Assembly: GCA_905160935.1 (NCBI GenBank)
Contig: CAJHZI010000484.1
Span: forward strand, 240,001-304,000
Direction: 5' to 3'
DNA from: Enchytraeus crypticus
Taxonomy: Eukaryota > Annelida > Clitellata > Enchytraeida > Enchytraeidae
Length of the DNA: 64,000 nt
Position 1 is the stretch's first letter. Every line of letters starts with the position of its first letter. This document shows, one piece after another, positions 43,636-64,000 of this stretch. Made by a program: the position numbers and the translations under genes. Below the pieces are notes generated by a model. That model was not told where the DNA came from. It made no database searches and was given only the letters and a program-made list of their open reading frames with translations.

Positions 43636-45713
43636 TTATTATTATTATTATTTAATAACTATTAGCTACAGTTAACAGCTGACGACAAAATCAATTAGCA
43701 AAATATTCAACAACAAACGAAATTATTTAGAACACTATACTTGTAGGAAGTGCAGCTAGGTTTATTACAGTTTAACTGAACCACACAGTACACAACAATA
43801 TCATTGGACGTACAATGTAAGACTGGCATTATTGCAGTGCAGTTACTTGATTCTAAAATACAAACATTTAGAATAAACAGAAAAGATAGCTTGGTGTGCT
43901 TAATAGAGGAGACTTGAGGATGACTTCGCTAAGTATTAAGTAGCTGAGTGGTCATAATAGGGTGCTTTGTATATTACGATTTCTAAACGTTTGAAATGTA
44001 ATTAGGTACAACACTAGAGAGAGAGAGAGAAAGAGAGCGAGCAATATATTTGATTTCAAAGCAAGTTTCGACATTACAATATATAACAAATAAAATCTCT
44101 AAGCACCAAATAACAATATAGTATCAATGTAACAGATAATACGTAATACCAATGAATACACTAATAATACATTGATAATGAATACATTACAGCAATACTA
44201 GAAATAAAGTCGTACAAACAGAACGTAAAGTTAAGAGAGCCATAATATAAAAATTGTAGAAGTAGAGCAATAGGACGAGCTTGTATGTATTTTCTAGCTA
44301 AGAAACGAGCAACAATAAAGAATCAATACAAAGAGCCAGAATATTGAAATTTTCTAGAGTAAGAAGAAGAGGTTTGGCAAACACAGTATTATTTTAGATT
44401 AATAGATTACAAAATAGGGGCAAAAGCTATAAAATCAGCATATATAGTGCAATAATCAATATCAAAGCTTTACAATCACAACTGAAAAAATACCTTTAGA
44501 AACAGAAACGATAGAAACAGAACAAATTTTACAACAAAATCTCATAAATTTCTCTTACCTGCTTGAGAAACAGTTGAGCATTAAAAATAATGTTAACAAA
44601 ATATAGAGCATAATCACTAACAGTCATAGCTAAGTAGATATAAAAGCCTATGCATAAAGTTAACATTAATACCAAAAATAGCTGTACTTGTTTTAAATAG
44701 TTCTTTAGAGTAAAAGGGATTGAAAGCTATTAAAAGAAGTAAGAGTTAGCAACGATAGCATTTAGAAAAAATAAACAATCTGAATTATTTTCACAAATTA
44801 GTTACAATAAATTTGTGCTACGTTTTTAAGTATTGAAGTTCCTATTTAAAGCTAATTAATACAGCATTAATCTAAAATCAATGGGAATTTATATACTCTA
44901 TGGATGTAAGAGCGTTATGATTAATTATCTAAATAAACAATTATAGTAACTTCATAATGATGACAATATCTTTCTACTAGAATTAAAAAAATACAGGGCC
45001 ATTTTAACTTTACTCCACCTATACGTCTGCATAACAGATGCCTACTGTATAAAATTGCAAAAACATGCACGAAAAGTACACTTTCTATTACTTGCTTTAA
45101 CAATCTTCCCTGATTTAATATAAATGATTATTGTAACTACGAAAAGACACAATTTATGGCTCACTGTAAGAATCTCATAAAATAGTTTCCTAACGCTAAA
45201 ACAGTTAAAACCAAAATCACAATAGTGAGCAAAAATTAATTACCTGACAGTCATTTTACAGAATGCATAGAGAAAGCAATCGTTGTGTGGAATATAAGCT
45301 AATAACGGAATGTCAGTCACGTTTGGTTTTATTCCTTCGATCTGAGAAAGTATTCACTAAACAAAACCTCCTGCAATTTTTTATTTAAGCAATTCAGGCG
45401 AAGTCTATGAAAAATTCCATAGCACCTCACGAATCTGATATTCAGAACTCAGATCTAGCATTCAGTTTCCAAATTTGATCCACATATTTGTTACCAGTAA
45501 CGACTCACTTAAAAATAGAATATAAAAATCTATAAAAATATCCGATCTCATCCATAATAAGCTAAAACCACAAGACAGAATTAAATATAAGCTTTTACCA
45601 TAGATATAAATCGTAAAATAAAAATTTTCCCAATACTCGATGTGATCATTACAAAAATAGCTCAAGAAAAGCTTTTTCATCAGAAGATAAAAGGCAAATC
45701 ATCTAGCCATCAG
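43636..45713. other. AT-rich DNA between convergent MMAB and EFHD
   Basis: About 2 kb without a recognisable gene or repeat family; short frames here look random. A minus-strand AATAAA near 45380 could end the EFHD transcript. Confidence 0.4.
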
Positions 45714-47091
45714 TTACTTGAACACACTGGCTTTCTCTTTGAACGCAGCCTTCCTCAACTTCTTCTCGTCTTCTTGTTTCTTACGCTCAGCTTGCTCCTC
45801 TTTGATCTCCTGCTCAAACTTGGAGTTAGCCGTCACCTCACCGATCTGTAAGATTTAAATTAATTTATTAATCAATCAAGTAATCAATCAATAAATCAAC
45901 AAATCAAAGAAATCGATCAAACACTTAATCAATTAAACAATAGACCACTCAATTCGTCAATCAAACAACAAGTAGTTCAATCTAGCGATCAATCAGTGAT
46001 TTGATCAATCAATAAATCAATTTATCAATCGATGAACTGAACAATCAGTCAATAAATCTATCTATTAACAAATAAATAAACACATCTATCAATGAGGATT
46101 CAAAAATCTGGTTCTTCATCCAAAGTCAATTTTACCAAAATAAAATGTCTAACAGCAATCAACCAATCAAGAGCTTTGAGAATTTTCTATCAGTCAACCT
46201 TGATCAATAGCATCCATGACCAATTACACATAGGAAAATCTTTCATTATAAAACATGCAAACTAGCAACAACAACAATAAGACCATTAGAGCAAGACGAT
46301 ATAACCTTAGCCTCGAAGAAGTTTTTTGCTCCCTTGACACCCTCTTTGTCGACGTCTATCTCTCTCATCTCTCTGTAGATGTGCATCAGTCCATCGCACT
46401 GCACCTCACCAGAACCAACCTTGCGGAAGATCAGCAGAAACTGTGACAAAAATTTAAAAATAAACACGCATTACAGTGAAATGATCAACTATGTAGATAT
46501 CTATCACTTTTAATACAACATGTTTAAACCGTTAAGGCAATTTAGACCATTTTCCGTATAACCAGTCCAGTGAATGTCCAAGATTTTACTCTCGGATCAG
46601 AGCGGCTGGGATTCGAACCCACGAGGGTTTACTTCACCTCAGGATCTGTCATTTAAAACTTCTTGACGATACACATACGCTATTAAGACATTCTAAATGT
46701 TGCAACGAAATAAGACGACACGAAGAGCTATAGGCCTAATTTAGTCCCAATTTCCATGTTCAACCAAGTTACAGTAAAACAATCTCTCTCTCTTAGTGCA
46801 CTGCCCACTGGCAGGTCCATGGTATACAATGCCTTTACTCATCTCTATCTTCCGTCTTTCTCTTCATGTCCACATACGAGTGAATCTTTAAATTATTTAT
46901 AACATTCCTAGGCATAATTTAGTCCTAACTTCAAAGTTCAACTGAATTACAGTAAAACAATGTCAGCTAATTACACTTAGCCCCAACTTAATCTATCTTA
47001 AGAAATATTTCTATTCTACTTGAACCATATGTCTTTCATTATCTCTTACACTATCTCTCTCTCCCCCTCTATCTCTCTCACCGTTTCTCTC

Positions 47092-47159
<68 letters not shown>

Positions 47160-47899
47160 CATATTACACCAAGTCCATATTGCACTAAGTCCATATTTCA
47201 CGGCACTATACCTCACGGAAGTCAATCTTTCCATCTTTGTCCTCATCCACCTCTCCGATCATCTCCTTAAGAGCGAGGTGTGTCTGAGGTGATCCAAGCT
47301 TTTCCATCATGTGCTTCAGCTCCTCCAGGTCAATGAACTTATCCTTGCTCGTGTCGTATCTAGTTGTTACATCAATCAATCGATTCAATCATAATTTCAA
47401 TCAATCAATTAGTCAATCAATCAATCTTTGTGAGATTATCCTTGTTTATGTTACATCATATAACTCACTAAATCAATCAATCTATCAATCAATGTAATGA
47501 TCAATCAATCTGGTAATCAATCAATACAATATTCATGCATTCAATCAAAATAAATACATCAACATACTAATAAATACACCCATCAAGCAAACAATCAATC
47601 AATCAATTTTTAAATTCATTATTCAATCAATACAAACCCTAATCCATCACCTAATCCAGCAATAAAGATCTTACAAAACCCCTCAACTCCTTCAAATCAA
47701 TAAATTACCATTTTTCTATTAATTCAAAGCTCAATGATTATAACGTTACAGAGAGATTACATCATTATCTTATTTACAGAGACCTCTCAGCAGTCTGTCT
47801 GTACTCAGCCCTATGGCTTAACCTGCAACCAGGATGTAAACTCAATCAGTTCAATTATAGTAAATCTCATGAATATCACAGCAATGCCAACATTTATAT

Positions 47900-47973
<74 letters not shown>

Positions 47974-48658
47974 TCAACTAATATTTAGTTGATTTGTTAA
48001 ACAATTGAAGAGCCTGAGTTAATCAATAGATTCAACTTGGAAAACTTGCAACAAACTTTCTCCGCATGGAATTTTGTTTAAATAAATATTCTTGAACTTG
48101 AGATAGTAACTATCATCTGAAGAAAAATATAGGAACATGTATACTGAATATGTATGAAGACAATGAGAAACTGTCTCACGGCCCATATTTTGTGACTTTT
48201 GCGTCAAGACAAACTATTGCAGTAAGAGCTAATTAAAGTTACAAAAACTGTTTCATGGATAGTGTCAACTTCAACGTCGATTTCCTGATTTGAAAGGCTA
48301 TCCGTGATGGGGCTAGCACAGGATTTGAACTCTATATTCACTGATCCACAGTCAAATACTCCTATGCTAACGACCCAGTCCACTATTTCATTACGTCCAA
48401 TGTATGCATAATCTTACTAATAAAGTGTACATTGGACCTGCTGTCAGATAGAACATCTGAACGATCTCGGGCTACTTACAGAGTAAACATCTTCTGGAAA
48501 TGCTGGATCTCCTTGCGACTGAACTCTTTGAACTCTGTGTAAGGATTGAAGACTTTCAGTGACGGCAGATTCTCTGTCGGCAACTCGAGCCCCTCTTCAG
48601 CAGCGTCAATCACCTGATTCCTTTTAGTCAACTTTGAGGCCAATTCATCCGACGCCAT
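45714..48658 (-). CDS. EF-hand domain protein of the EFHD1/EFHD2 (swiprosin) family, 4 exons
   Basis: Minus-strand exons 48658-48480, 47359-47212, 46440-46306 and 45845-45714 give 197 residues, shorter than human EFHD1/2 (about 240) because the low-complexity N-terminus is reduced. MASDELASKLTKR opens it and VFNPYTEFKEFSRKEI is the family signature. Two canonical EF loops follow: DTSKDKFIDLEE (62-73) and DEDKDGKIDFRE (98-109), each with Asp at 1, 3 or 5 and Glu at 12. FLLIFRK and EGVKGAKNFFEAKV lead into a charged C-terminal helix (EQEIKEEQAERKKQEDEKK) that should form a coiled coil. Family members bind calcium and actin filaments and act in cell motility and immune or neuronal signalling. 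It cannot be assigned to EFHD1 or EFHD2. Two of three acceptors follow TGAT arrays. Confidence 0.95.
45865..46080 (-). repeat. (TGAT)n array upstream of EFHD exon 4
   Basis: On the gene's strand the array reads TGATTGATTGAT with variants and ends about 25 bases before the acceptor of the last exon. Confidence 0.85.
46480..46690 (-). mobile_element. Family F SINE
   Basis: Minus-strand copy: TTAATAGCGTATGTGTATCG, GTGGGTTCGAATCCCAGCCG, TTTAAACATGTTGTATTAAA and GTTGATCATTTCACTGTAAT. Confidence 0.78.
46786..46900 (-). mobile_element. LINE 3' end
   Basis: AGTGCACTGCCCACTGGCAG, GTCCATGGTATACAATGCC, then CTTCATGTCCACATACGAG and CTTTAAATTATTTATAACAT: the LINE end of 41018-41162 in reverse. Confidence 0.65.
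47097..47156 (+). repeat. (AT)n microsatellite
   Basis: Pure TA tract in EFHD intron 2, preceded by CTCTCTCT repeat. Confidence 0.95.
47366..47640 (-). repeat. (TGAT)n array upstream of EFHD exon 2
   Basis: Sense-strand TTGATTGATTGA-type repeat lying right before the acceptor at 47360. Confidence 0.88.
47901..47972 (+). repeat. (AT)n microsatellite
   Basis: Pure TA tract in EFHD intron 1. Confidence 0.95.
48265..48385 (-). mobile_element. Family C SINE, diverged
   Basis: AACTTCAACGTCGATTTCCT, GAGTTCAAATCCTGTGC (minus strand) and the tRNA-like head region. Confidence 0.55.
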
Positions 48659-49505
48659 ATTGGATTTTAATTTATCGTCTGTAGCTGTTTTATTATCCTT
48701 TATTAAATATAAATCTCACAGTTCTTGTTTTTATTTATTTATTACTAATAGGGTATTAGATATATTGCAAATTTTATTTACAAAATAAGTAATTCTAAGT
48801 TTTTATCATTAAATGTTTTACTCAAATTTTCATCAGTGTGCAACTGGTATTTTTATGTAAAATTTTAGTTGACTTCCTAGTTGTATCTACATCAAAATAA
48901 AATACACTTATTTTATGATTTAATAACGCAAATTGCCTTATCTTTAAATACAAGCTATAGCAAAACTCCGGCTTCAATATCCATATGCTTAAACGGATAG
49001 AAGAAATCAATAGATTACAGCATAGCACAGATAACATCCATTGAATCAATATAACTGAGCATACAAATAACGAATAACTATCACATTCTTGAATTCCACA
49101 AGACGCAGTGCAAAAACTTTTGCAATTAATAAATAAATCTGATTTCCACTAGCATCATATTTTGTCTCAACATGAAAGTACCTAAATTAAGGCTGCTCCT
49201 TTTGGCTCTTAGAACCGGATATTTAGTGCCATTTCAGTAATGCGATCATACTGCGAAATTTTAGTCCTTTCAACACGGTAAATATTAAATATAACATTTG
49301 ATAACACAGCATAAATTACAAATTTGACCGTAGGAAATTAGGCAGTTTTACTGTCCTGCAATTATGCAAAATAATGCCAAAATTTACATTTTTATCCTGT
49401 TTTTATTTTAGATCAGCTCAGCTGTTACAACTTTTATCAGTTCTTTCAGAGGTGGTTTGTGTTACGGATGAGATATCAAAAGTTTGATTTTTATAGTTTA
49501 CAGCA
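48659..49505. promoter_or_regulatory. Intergenic region of the divergent EFHD/STRAD pair
   Basis: About 850 bp if STRAD starts at 49506. AT-rich. Probably contains both promoters. Confidence 0.35.
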
Positions 49506-60477
<10,972 letters not shown>

Positions 60478-60860
60478 AGGTTTACCTGATCGTTTGAAGG
60501 AGATAACGCTGGAAGCTGATTGGTCGTTTTAGAGGTTTACCTGATCGTTTGAAGGAGATAACGCTGGAAGCTGATTGGTCGTTTTAGAGGTTTACCTGAT
60601 CATTTGATTGAGGTAACGCTGGACGCTGATTTGTCCTTTTAGATATTTGCCAGATAGTTTAGAGGAGATAACGCTGGACGCTGATTGGTCGTTTTAGAGA
60701 TTTACGTGATAGTTTAATTGAGGTAACGCTGGACGCTGATTTGTCCTTTTAGAGATTTACCCAATAGTTTAAAGGAGCTGGATGCTGATTGGTCGTTTTA
60801 GAGATTTACGTGATAGTTTAATTGAGGTAACGCTGGACGCTGATTTGTCGTTTTAGAGAA

Positions 60861-61595
60861 AGCGAAAACAACTTGGCGCAAGTTGTTTCAAGTTGTCGTA
60901 ATAGATTGAATAATATCCAGTTGAAGAAATATGTCGAATTTAGTCTAAATACAACTAAATTAATCAAAGTCTGTATGCGGCAAAATTAATCTGATTCTGT
61001 CTAAGTGACACTAAATTAATCAAGTCAGTCTAATTGAGGTTCATTGTATAAAATTAAATATAACTGAGGATAAATTAGTCTATTTTTAGTCATATTGAGC
61101 CTAATTGAGCTTTGAATGACTCTAAATTAGTTTTATTTAAATTAGTGTAATTGAGTATGATTGAAGCTAATTTAATCTAAGTAGTAACATTGAGACTAAG
61201 TAACTCGAAATTAGTCCTATTGATTTTGTTTGAGTCTAAATAGATCTAAGTTGGCTGAAGTTTAGTCTAAATGAGACTAAGTTAGTTGAGTTTAGTATTA
61301 GTGGCTTAGGTTAGTTGAAGTTTGGTCTAAAAATTTGGTCTAAGTTAGTTGAAATTTAGTCAACTGACTTCAAATGAACTATCGTATTATTGTATTTGAA
61401 TGTAAACGGGTCTAAGTAAGTCTGCAATAAATCTCGAGTATGAATAACTGAACATGCTTGTGAGACTTTTCTAAATCCTGTATATTGAACTGTTCCTCGT
61501 CATGCTATAGATTTATGTAAGTGGTAGCAGTGCTTTTAACGAGCTGGTGATATTTTAAATGTAAATGCTCTTTAGTTAGTATTCTTGGTTTCTCA
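60861..61595 (+). other. STRAD 3' flank with degenerate AATTAGTCTAA repeat
   Basis: Many short motifs such as GTCTAAGTTAGTTGA and CTAAATTAGT without strict period. A polyadenylation signal AATAAA at 61426-61431 may end the STRAD transcript. Confidence 0.45.
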
Positions 61596-61599
61596 CTTT

Positions 61600-61835
61600 A
61601 GTGTTCTGCCAAATGGCAGGTCCAGGTATATCTATTCATACTCACATGCTACTTTTCACACTTCATTACGAGCACTCCATCGATCAACAAGCTAATCCAT
61701 TCGCAAACGGCTTTGCCTTCTGTAGCCTAGTGCTTGGGAGAACTATAGCTTCTGAAGTGGTTTCCTGTTACCTTTCTCCGTTCATGGTTAGTCGCCTCTT
61801 ACGACACGTGCTGTTAACGGGCGGTCGTATGGTTT
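61600..61835 (-). mobile_element. Family B repeat, 3' part
   Basis: TGTTCTGCCAAATGGCAGGT, GAGCACTCCATCGATCAACA, GAAGTGGTTTCCTGTTACCT and GTCGCCTCTTACGACACGTG on the plus strand. Confidence 0.75.
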
Positions 61836-61892
61836 AAAAACTGAAACAGTTAAAGTCCTATTTCCATACCACATTGACTCTTACAGAGACTC

Positions 61893-61963
61893 TCCGACTG
61901 GGATTCGGACCGGTAGGCGCCTGCTCGTTATACAAGTGTTCTACCAGATCGGTCACCCAACCT
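61893..61963 (-). mobile_element. tRNA-like sequence
   Basis: Minus strand has an A-box-like TGACCGATCTGGTAGAAC, a CTTGT-loop-GCAGG stem and a B-box-like GGTCCGAATCC. T and acceptor stems do not pair, so it is a tRNA-derived relic rather than a working tRNA. Confidence 0.45.
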
Positions 61964-61989
61964 GTACAATTCTTGATATTTATTAAACA

Positions 61990-62440
61990 AATGCGATGTT
62001 AGATATTGAACAGTCTAGGTGTTGCCGAACTTAGTCGTAAATCAGAAACTGAGAAATCTCTGGTTTATTCTCTACTTGGTGCAGTTTATTGTGTTTTTCG
62101 CGTATCAGATGTTCTATAATTGTCACTGTGTTATTATTGCTGCATATTTGTTTTTATATATTTCCTTCGAACTAGACAAATAAAGGGAATTTATCGAAAT
62201 TATGCTATGTAAACAACAGACTGTGTTTGTTATACGCGAACATTCAACTTTTGGTAGACCCAAATGTAATTCAAGGGTTAAATCTGGTAAGCCCGTTTTA
62301 TGATCGAGAAGGTGTAAAACTGCGGAGTAATATCTGCGTGATTCAAATTCTGGATAAGTTGCCACTGAAGCCTTAGAGAGCTGACAACATTGGTTTTAAC
62401 TTTCTTACCATTACGCTTCCATTTTCTTACTATTTCTTAC
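61990..62440. other. Intergenic DNA
   Basis: No gene recognised; the 80-codon minus-strand frame at 62123-62365 has no family features. Confidence 0.35.
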
Positions 62441-62445
62441 CATTC

Positions 62446-62806
62446 CCCGTGTTGTGCTCGGGTGTGGATGGACCACTGCAGAATAGGGCAACCGCAAATA
62501 ATCTACCGCGTGTACGTAAGAGGCGACTAAAGGCAGGAGCTAAGGATGGCAAAAGGGGAACCACCTCACCATGAAATATTTTCCCCCAGGATTAAATGGT
62601 CATTAATCCATCTAACTGAGGAAGGCAACGGGAAACCACCTCAGAAGCCATATTTTTCCCAAGCTATAGGCTACATAAGGTATGGATAAGGCATAGACTT
62701 TGTTAAGGGATTAACTTGTTGATCTAAGGAGTGCTCTTGTGGAGCGAGAAAACAGACTTTGAGTAAGAATATGTAGCTTGAACCTGCCACTTGGCAGTGC
62801 ACTGAA
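62446..62806 (+). mobile_element. Family B repeat, full length
   Basis: CCGTGTTGTGCTCGGGTGTG head, AAGAGGCGACTAAAGGCAG, GGAAAGCCACC-like central block, GGATAAGGCATAGACTTTGT, and CTGCCACTTGGCAGTGCACT end. Best reference copy, about 360 bp, no long ORF and no clear Pol III boxes. Confidence 0.82.
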
Positions 62807-63154
62807 GAAGACCATTACGCCATGAACGAGTTTACGATGTTTTACTGCAATGCTATTGATCTGGAATGCTATTGATCTTGAATGCTATTGATCTGGAATG
62901 CTATTGATCGTCCTGTGTCCAATAACAAGCAATTTGTTATTCTCGCTTTTCTCTGATATCTGATCCAGCAAATCGTTTGATTGATAGACAAATCTCGCGT
63001 TAGGGCAGTCAAAGCTCTCCATCAACCCGTTGTGTATACCTTAGACATACCGTGTATACCTATTCTACTCGAGTAGTTCTATACGGTAGGCCTACTCTAG
63101 GTCTAAACCTACGTTGTAGAGTAAACACACACCTTATAGTGATATACTTTGTTG
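62807..63154. other. Intergenic DNA
   Basis: Short GGAATGCTATTGATC triplication near 62857-62910; otherwise nothing recognised. Confidence 0.4.
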
Positions 63155-63370
63155 CTATCTATCACTTTTTATACCACATGTTTAAACCGTTAGGCAATTT
63201 AGTCTATTTTCCTTATAACTAGTCTAGTGAATGTACGAGATTTTGCTCTTAAATTAGCGCTGCTGGGATTCGAACCCACGAGAGTTAAGTTCACATCAGG
63301 ATCTGTCATTTAAAACTTCATGACGTTACCCCTACGCTATGAAGACAGTCTACGCTATTAAGACATTCTC
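63155..63370 (-). mobile_element. Family F SINE
   Basis: Minus-strand copy: AGCGTAGGGGTAACGTCATG, CGTGGGTTCGAATCCCAGCA, ACGGTTTAAACATGTGGTAT and AAAAGTGATAGATAGCAACA. Confidence 0.8.
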
Positions 63371-63817
63371 TTTGATAGAGATATTCACGGACTAATGCCC
63401 AATATTCTATAGGTTTCTTGTGCCAGAAGGAAAATTTATACACTAAGGAATATTGTACGAATATTTGTAAGAAAATATACATGTATGTTTACAAAAGAAT
63501 TTAGTTTAGAAAAAATTGTTTGCAACGGCTATAGTTATAAACATTTACTATTTCAGAAGTAGCAGTAAATAAAAACAAGAGAAATAAAAACAGTAAATAA
63601 ACGCATTCAGGTTTTTTTCGCGCTATTTTGAGTTCGGTTTAGCTATCATTCATATATTTTATGCCGATATCGAGGACGTTTCTGCCATAAAATGTTGCAC
63701 TGCAAGAGTTCAGGAATAGGGTTATCATTCACCATAGTCAAAAGCGGACCTTACTTCTCAGCACATTTCTTTTGCAGATTGATTTGGGTGAATTGATTTG
63801 TAGTTATGTGTTCTGTG
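63371..63817. other. Intergenic DNA
   Basis: AT-rich; nothing recognised. Confidence 0.4.
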
Positions 63818-63880
63818 GGGACGCTTCTGACATAAAGCTTGAATGAGGAAACGGACGTTAAACCTTTATTTTTATTATTT
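63818..63880 (+). mobile_element. Family D repeat
   Basis: GGGGACGCTTCTGACATAAA, GAATGAGGAAACGGACGTTA and AACCTTTATTTTTATTATTT. Its TTA tail is directly joined to an RLE element end. Confidence 0.72.
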
Positions 63881-63884
63881 TTAC

Positions 63885-63950
63885 CCCGGTGTAAAGAACC
63901 TGAGGTTTAATTAAAACGATTCAAGCAAGACGTGCTGAATAGCCGGTGTT
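63885..63950 (-). mobile_element. RLE retrotransposon, very short 3'-end copy
   Basis: ACCCCGGTGTAAAGAACC, then AACGATTCAAGCAAGACGTG and CTGAATAGCC: the last ~60 bp of the element in reverse, with TTA-type repeat on both sides. Confidence 0.78.
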
Positions 63951-63982
63951 ATTATTATTATTATAATTATATTTACTATATT

Positions 63983-64000
63983 TTTTACCCCGGTGTAAAG
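63983..64000 (-). mobile_element. RLE retrotransposon 3' end cut by the window edge
   Basis: TTACCCCGGTGTAAAG repeats the terminus of the previous copy after a TTA/ATA stretch. Only the first bases are visible. Confidence 0.6.

Noticed and set aside
61893..61963. Functional tRNA gene, perhaps Val(AAC)
   Set aside because: A- and B-box-like sequences and an anticodon stem exist, but the T and acceptor stems do not pair.

Overview
This window is nuclear DNA of an invertebrate animal. It is AT-rich and full of microsatellites, minisatellites and SINE/LINE fragments. Its genes are conserved animal genes, each split by GT-AG introns that often contain repeats. No bacterial operon, CRISPR array or rRNA gene is visible. 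The species cannot be fixed from the sequence; a marine invertebrate is a guess.

Layout. 1-10640 is repeat-rich, and holds a 5'-truncated but uninterrupted RLE-type (R2-superfamily) non-LTR retrotransposon sitting in an (AAT)n tract. 10643-16674 (+) is RAB3 in four exons. 21493-24957 (-) is a TMEM53/DUF829-like serine hydrolase whose first exon was not found. 27718-32232 (+) is RPL27A (uL15) in five exons; its introns carry five copies of one H/ACA snoRNA. 33278-35658 (-) is the alkyladenine DNA glycosylase MPG in three exons. 36538-42357 (+) is the cobalamin adenosyltransferase MMAB in nine exons. 45714-48658 (-) is an EFHD1/2 (swiprosin) EF-hand gene in four exons. 49506-60477 (+) is the STRAD pseudokinase, with about twelve exons and one possible cassette exon. 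The rest, to 64000, is SINE copies and retrotransposon ends.

From the hydrolase onward the genes form three divergent (head-to-head) pairs: hydrolase/RPL27A, MPG/MMAB and EFHD/STRAD. The last two are separated by about 0.85-0.9 kb. The genes do not share a pathway; they cover vesicle traffic, translation, base-excision repair, vitamin B12 metabolism, calcium/actin signalling and LKB1 activation.

Repeat families, named here for convenience: A ends in (GATGAT)n. B shares its head with A, and its end resembles the 3' end of a LINE. C and F have tRNA-like B boxes. D and E end in TTA or TTG repeats. G is a short unclassified pair. The most interesting signals are the TAA-repeat-targeted retrotransposon, the snoRNA array, TTGAT tetranucleotide arrays placed just upstream of many 3' splice sites, a coding-end minisatellite at the MO25-binding tail of STRAD, partial exon duplications in RAB3 and RPL27A, and a series of perfect, nearly loopless palindromes.
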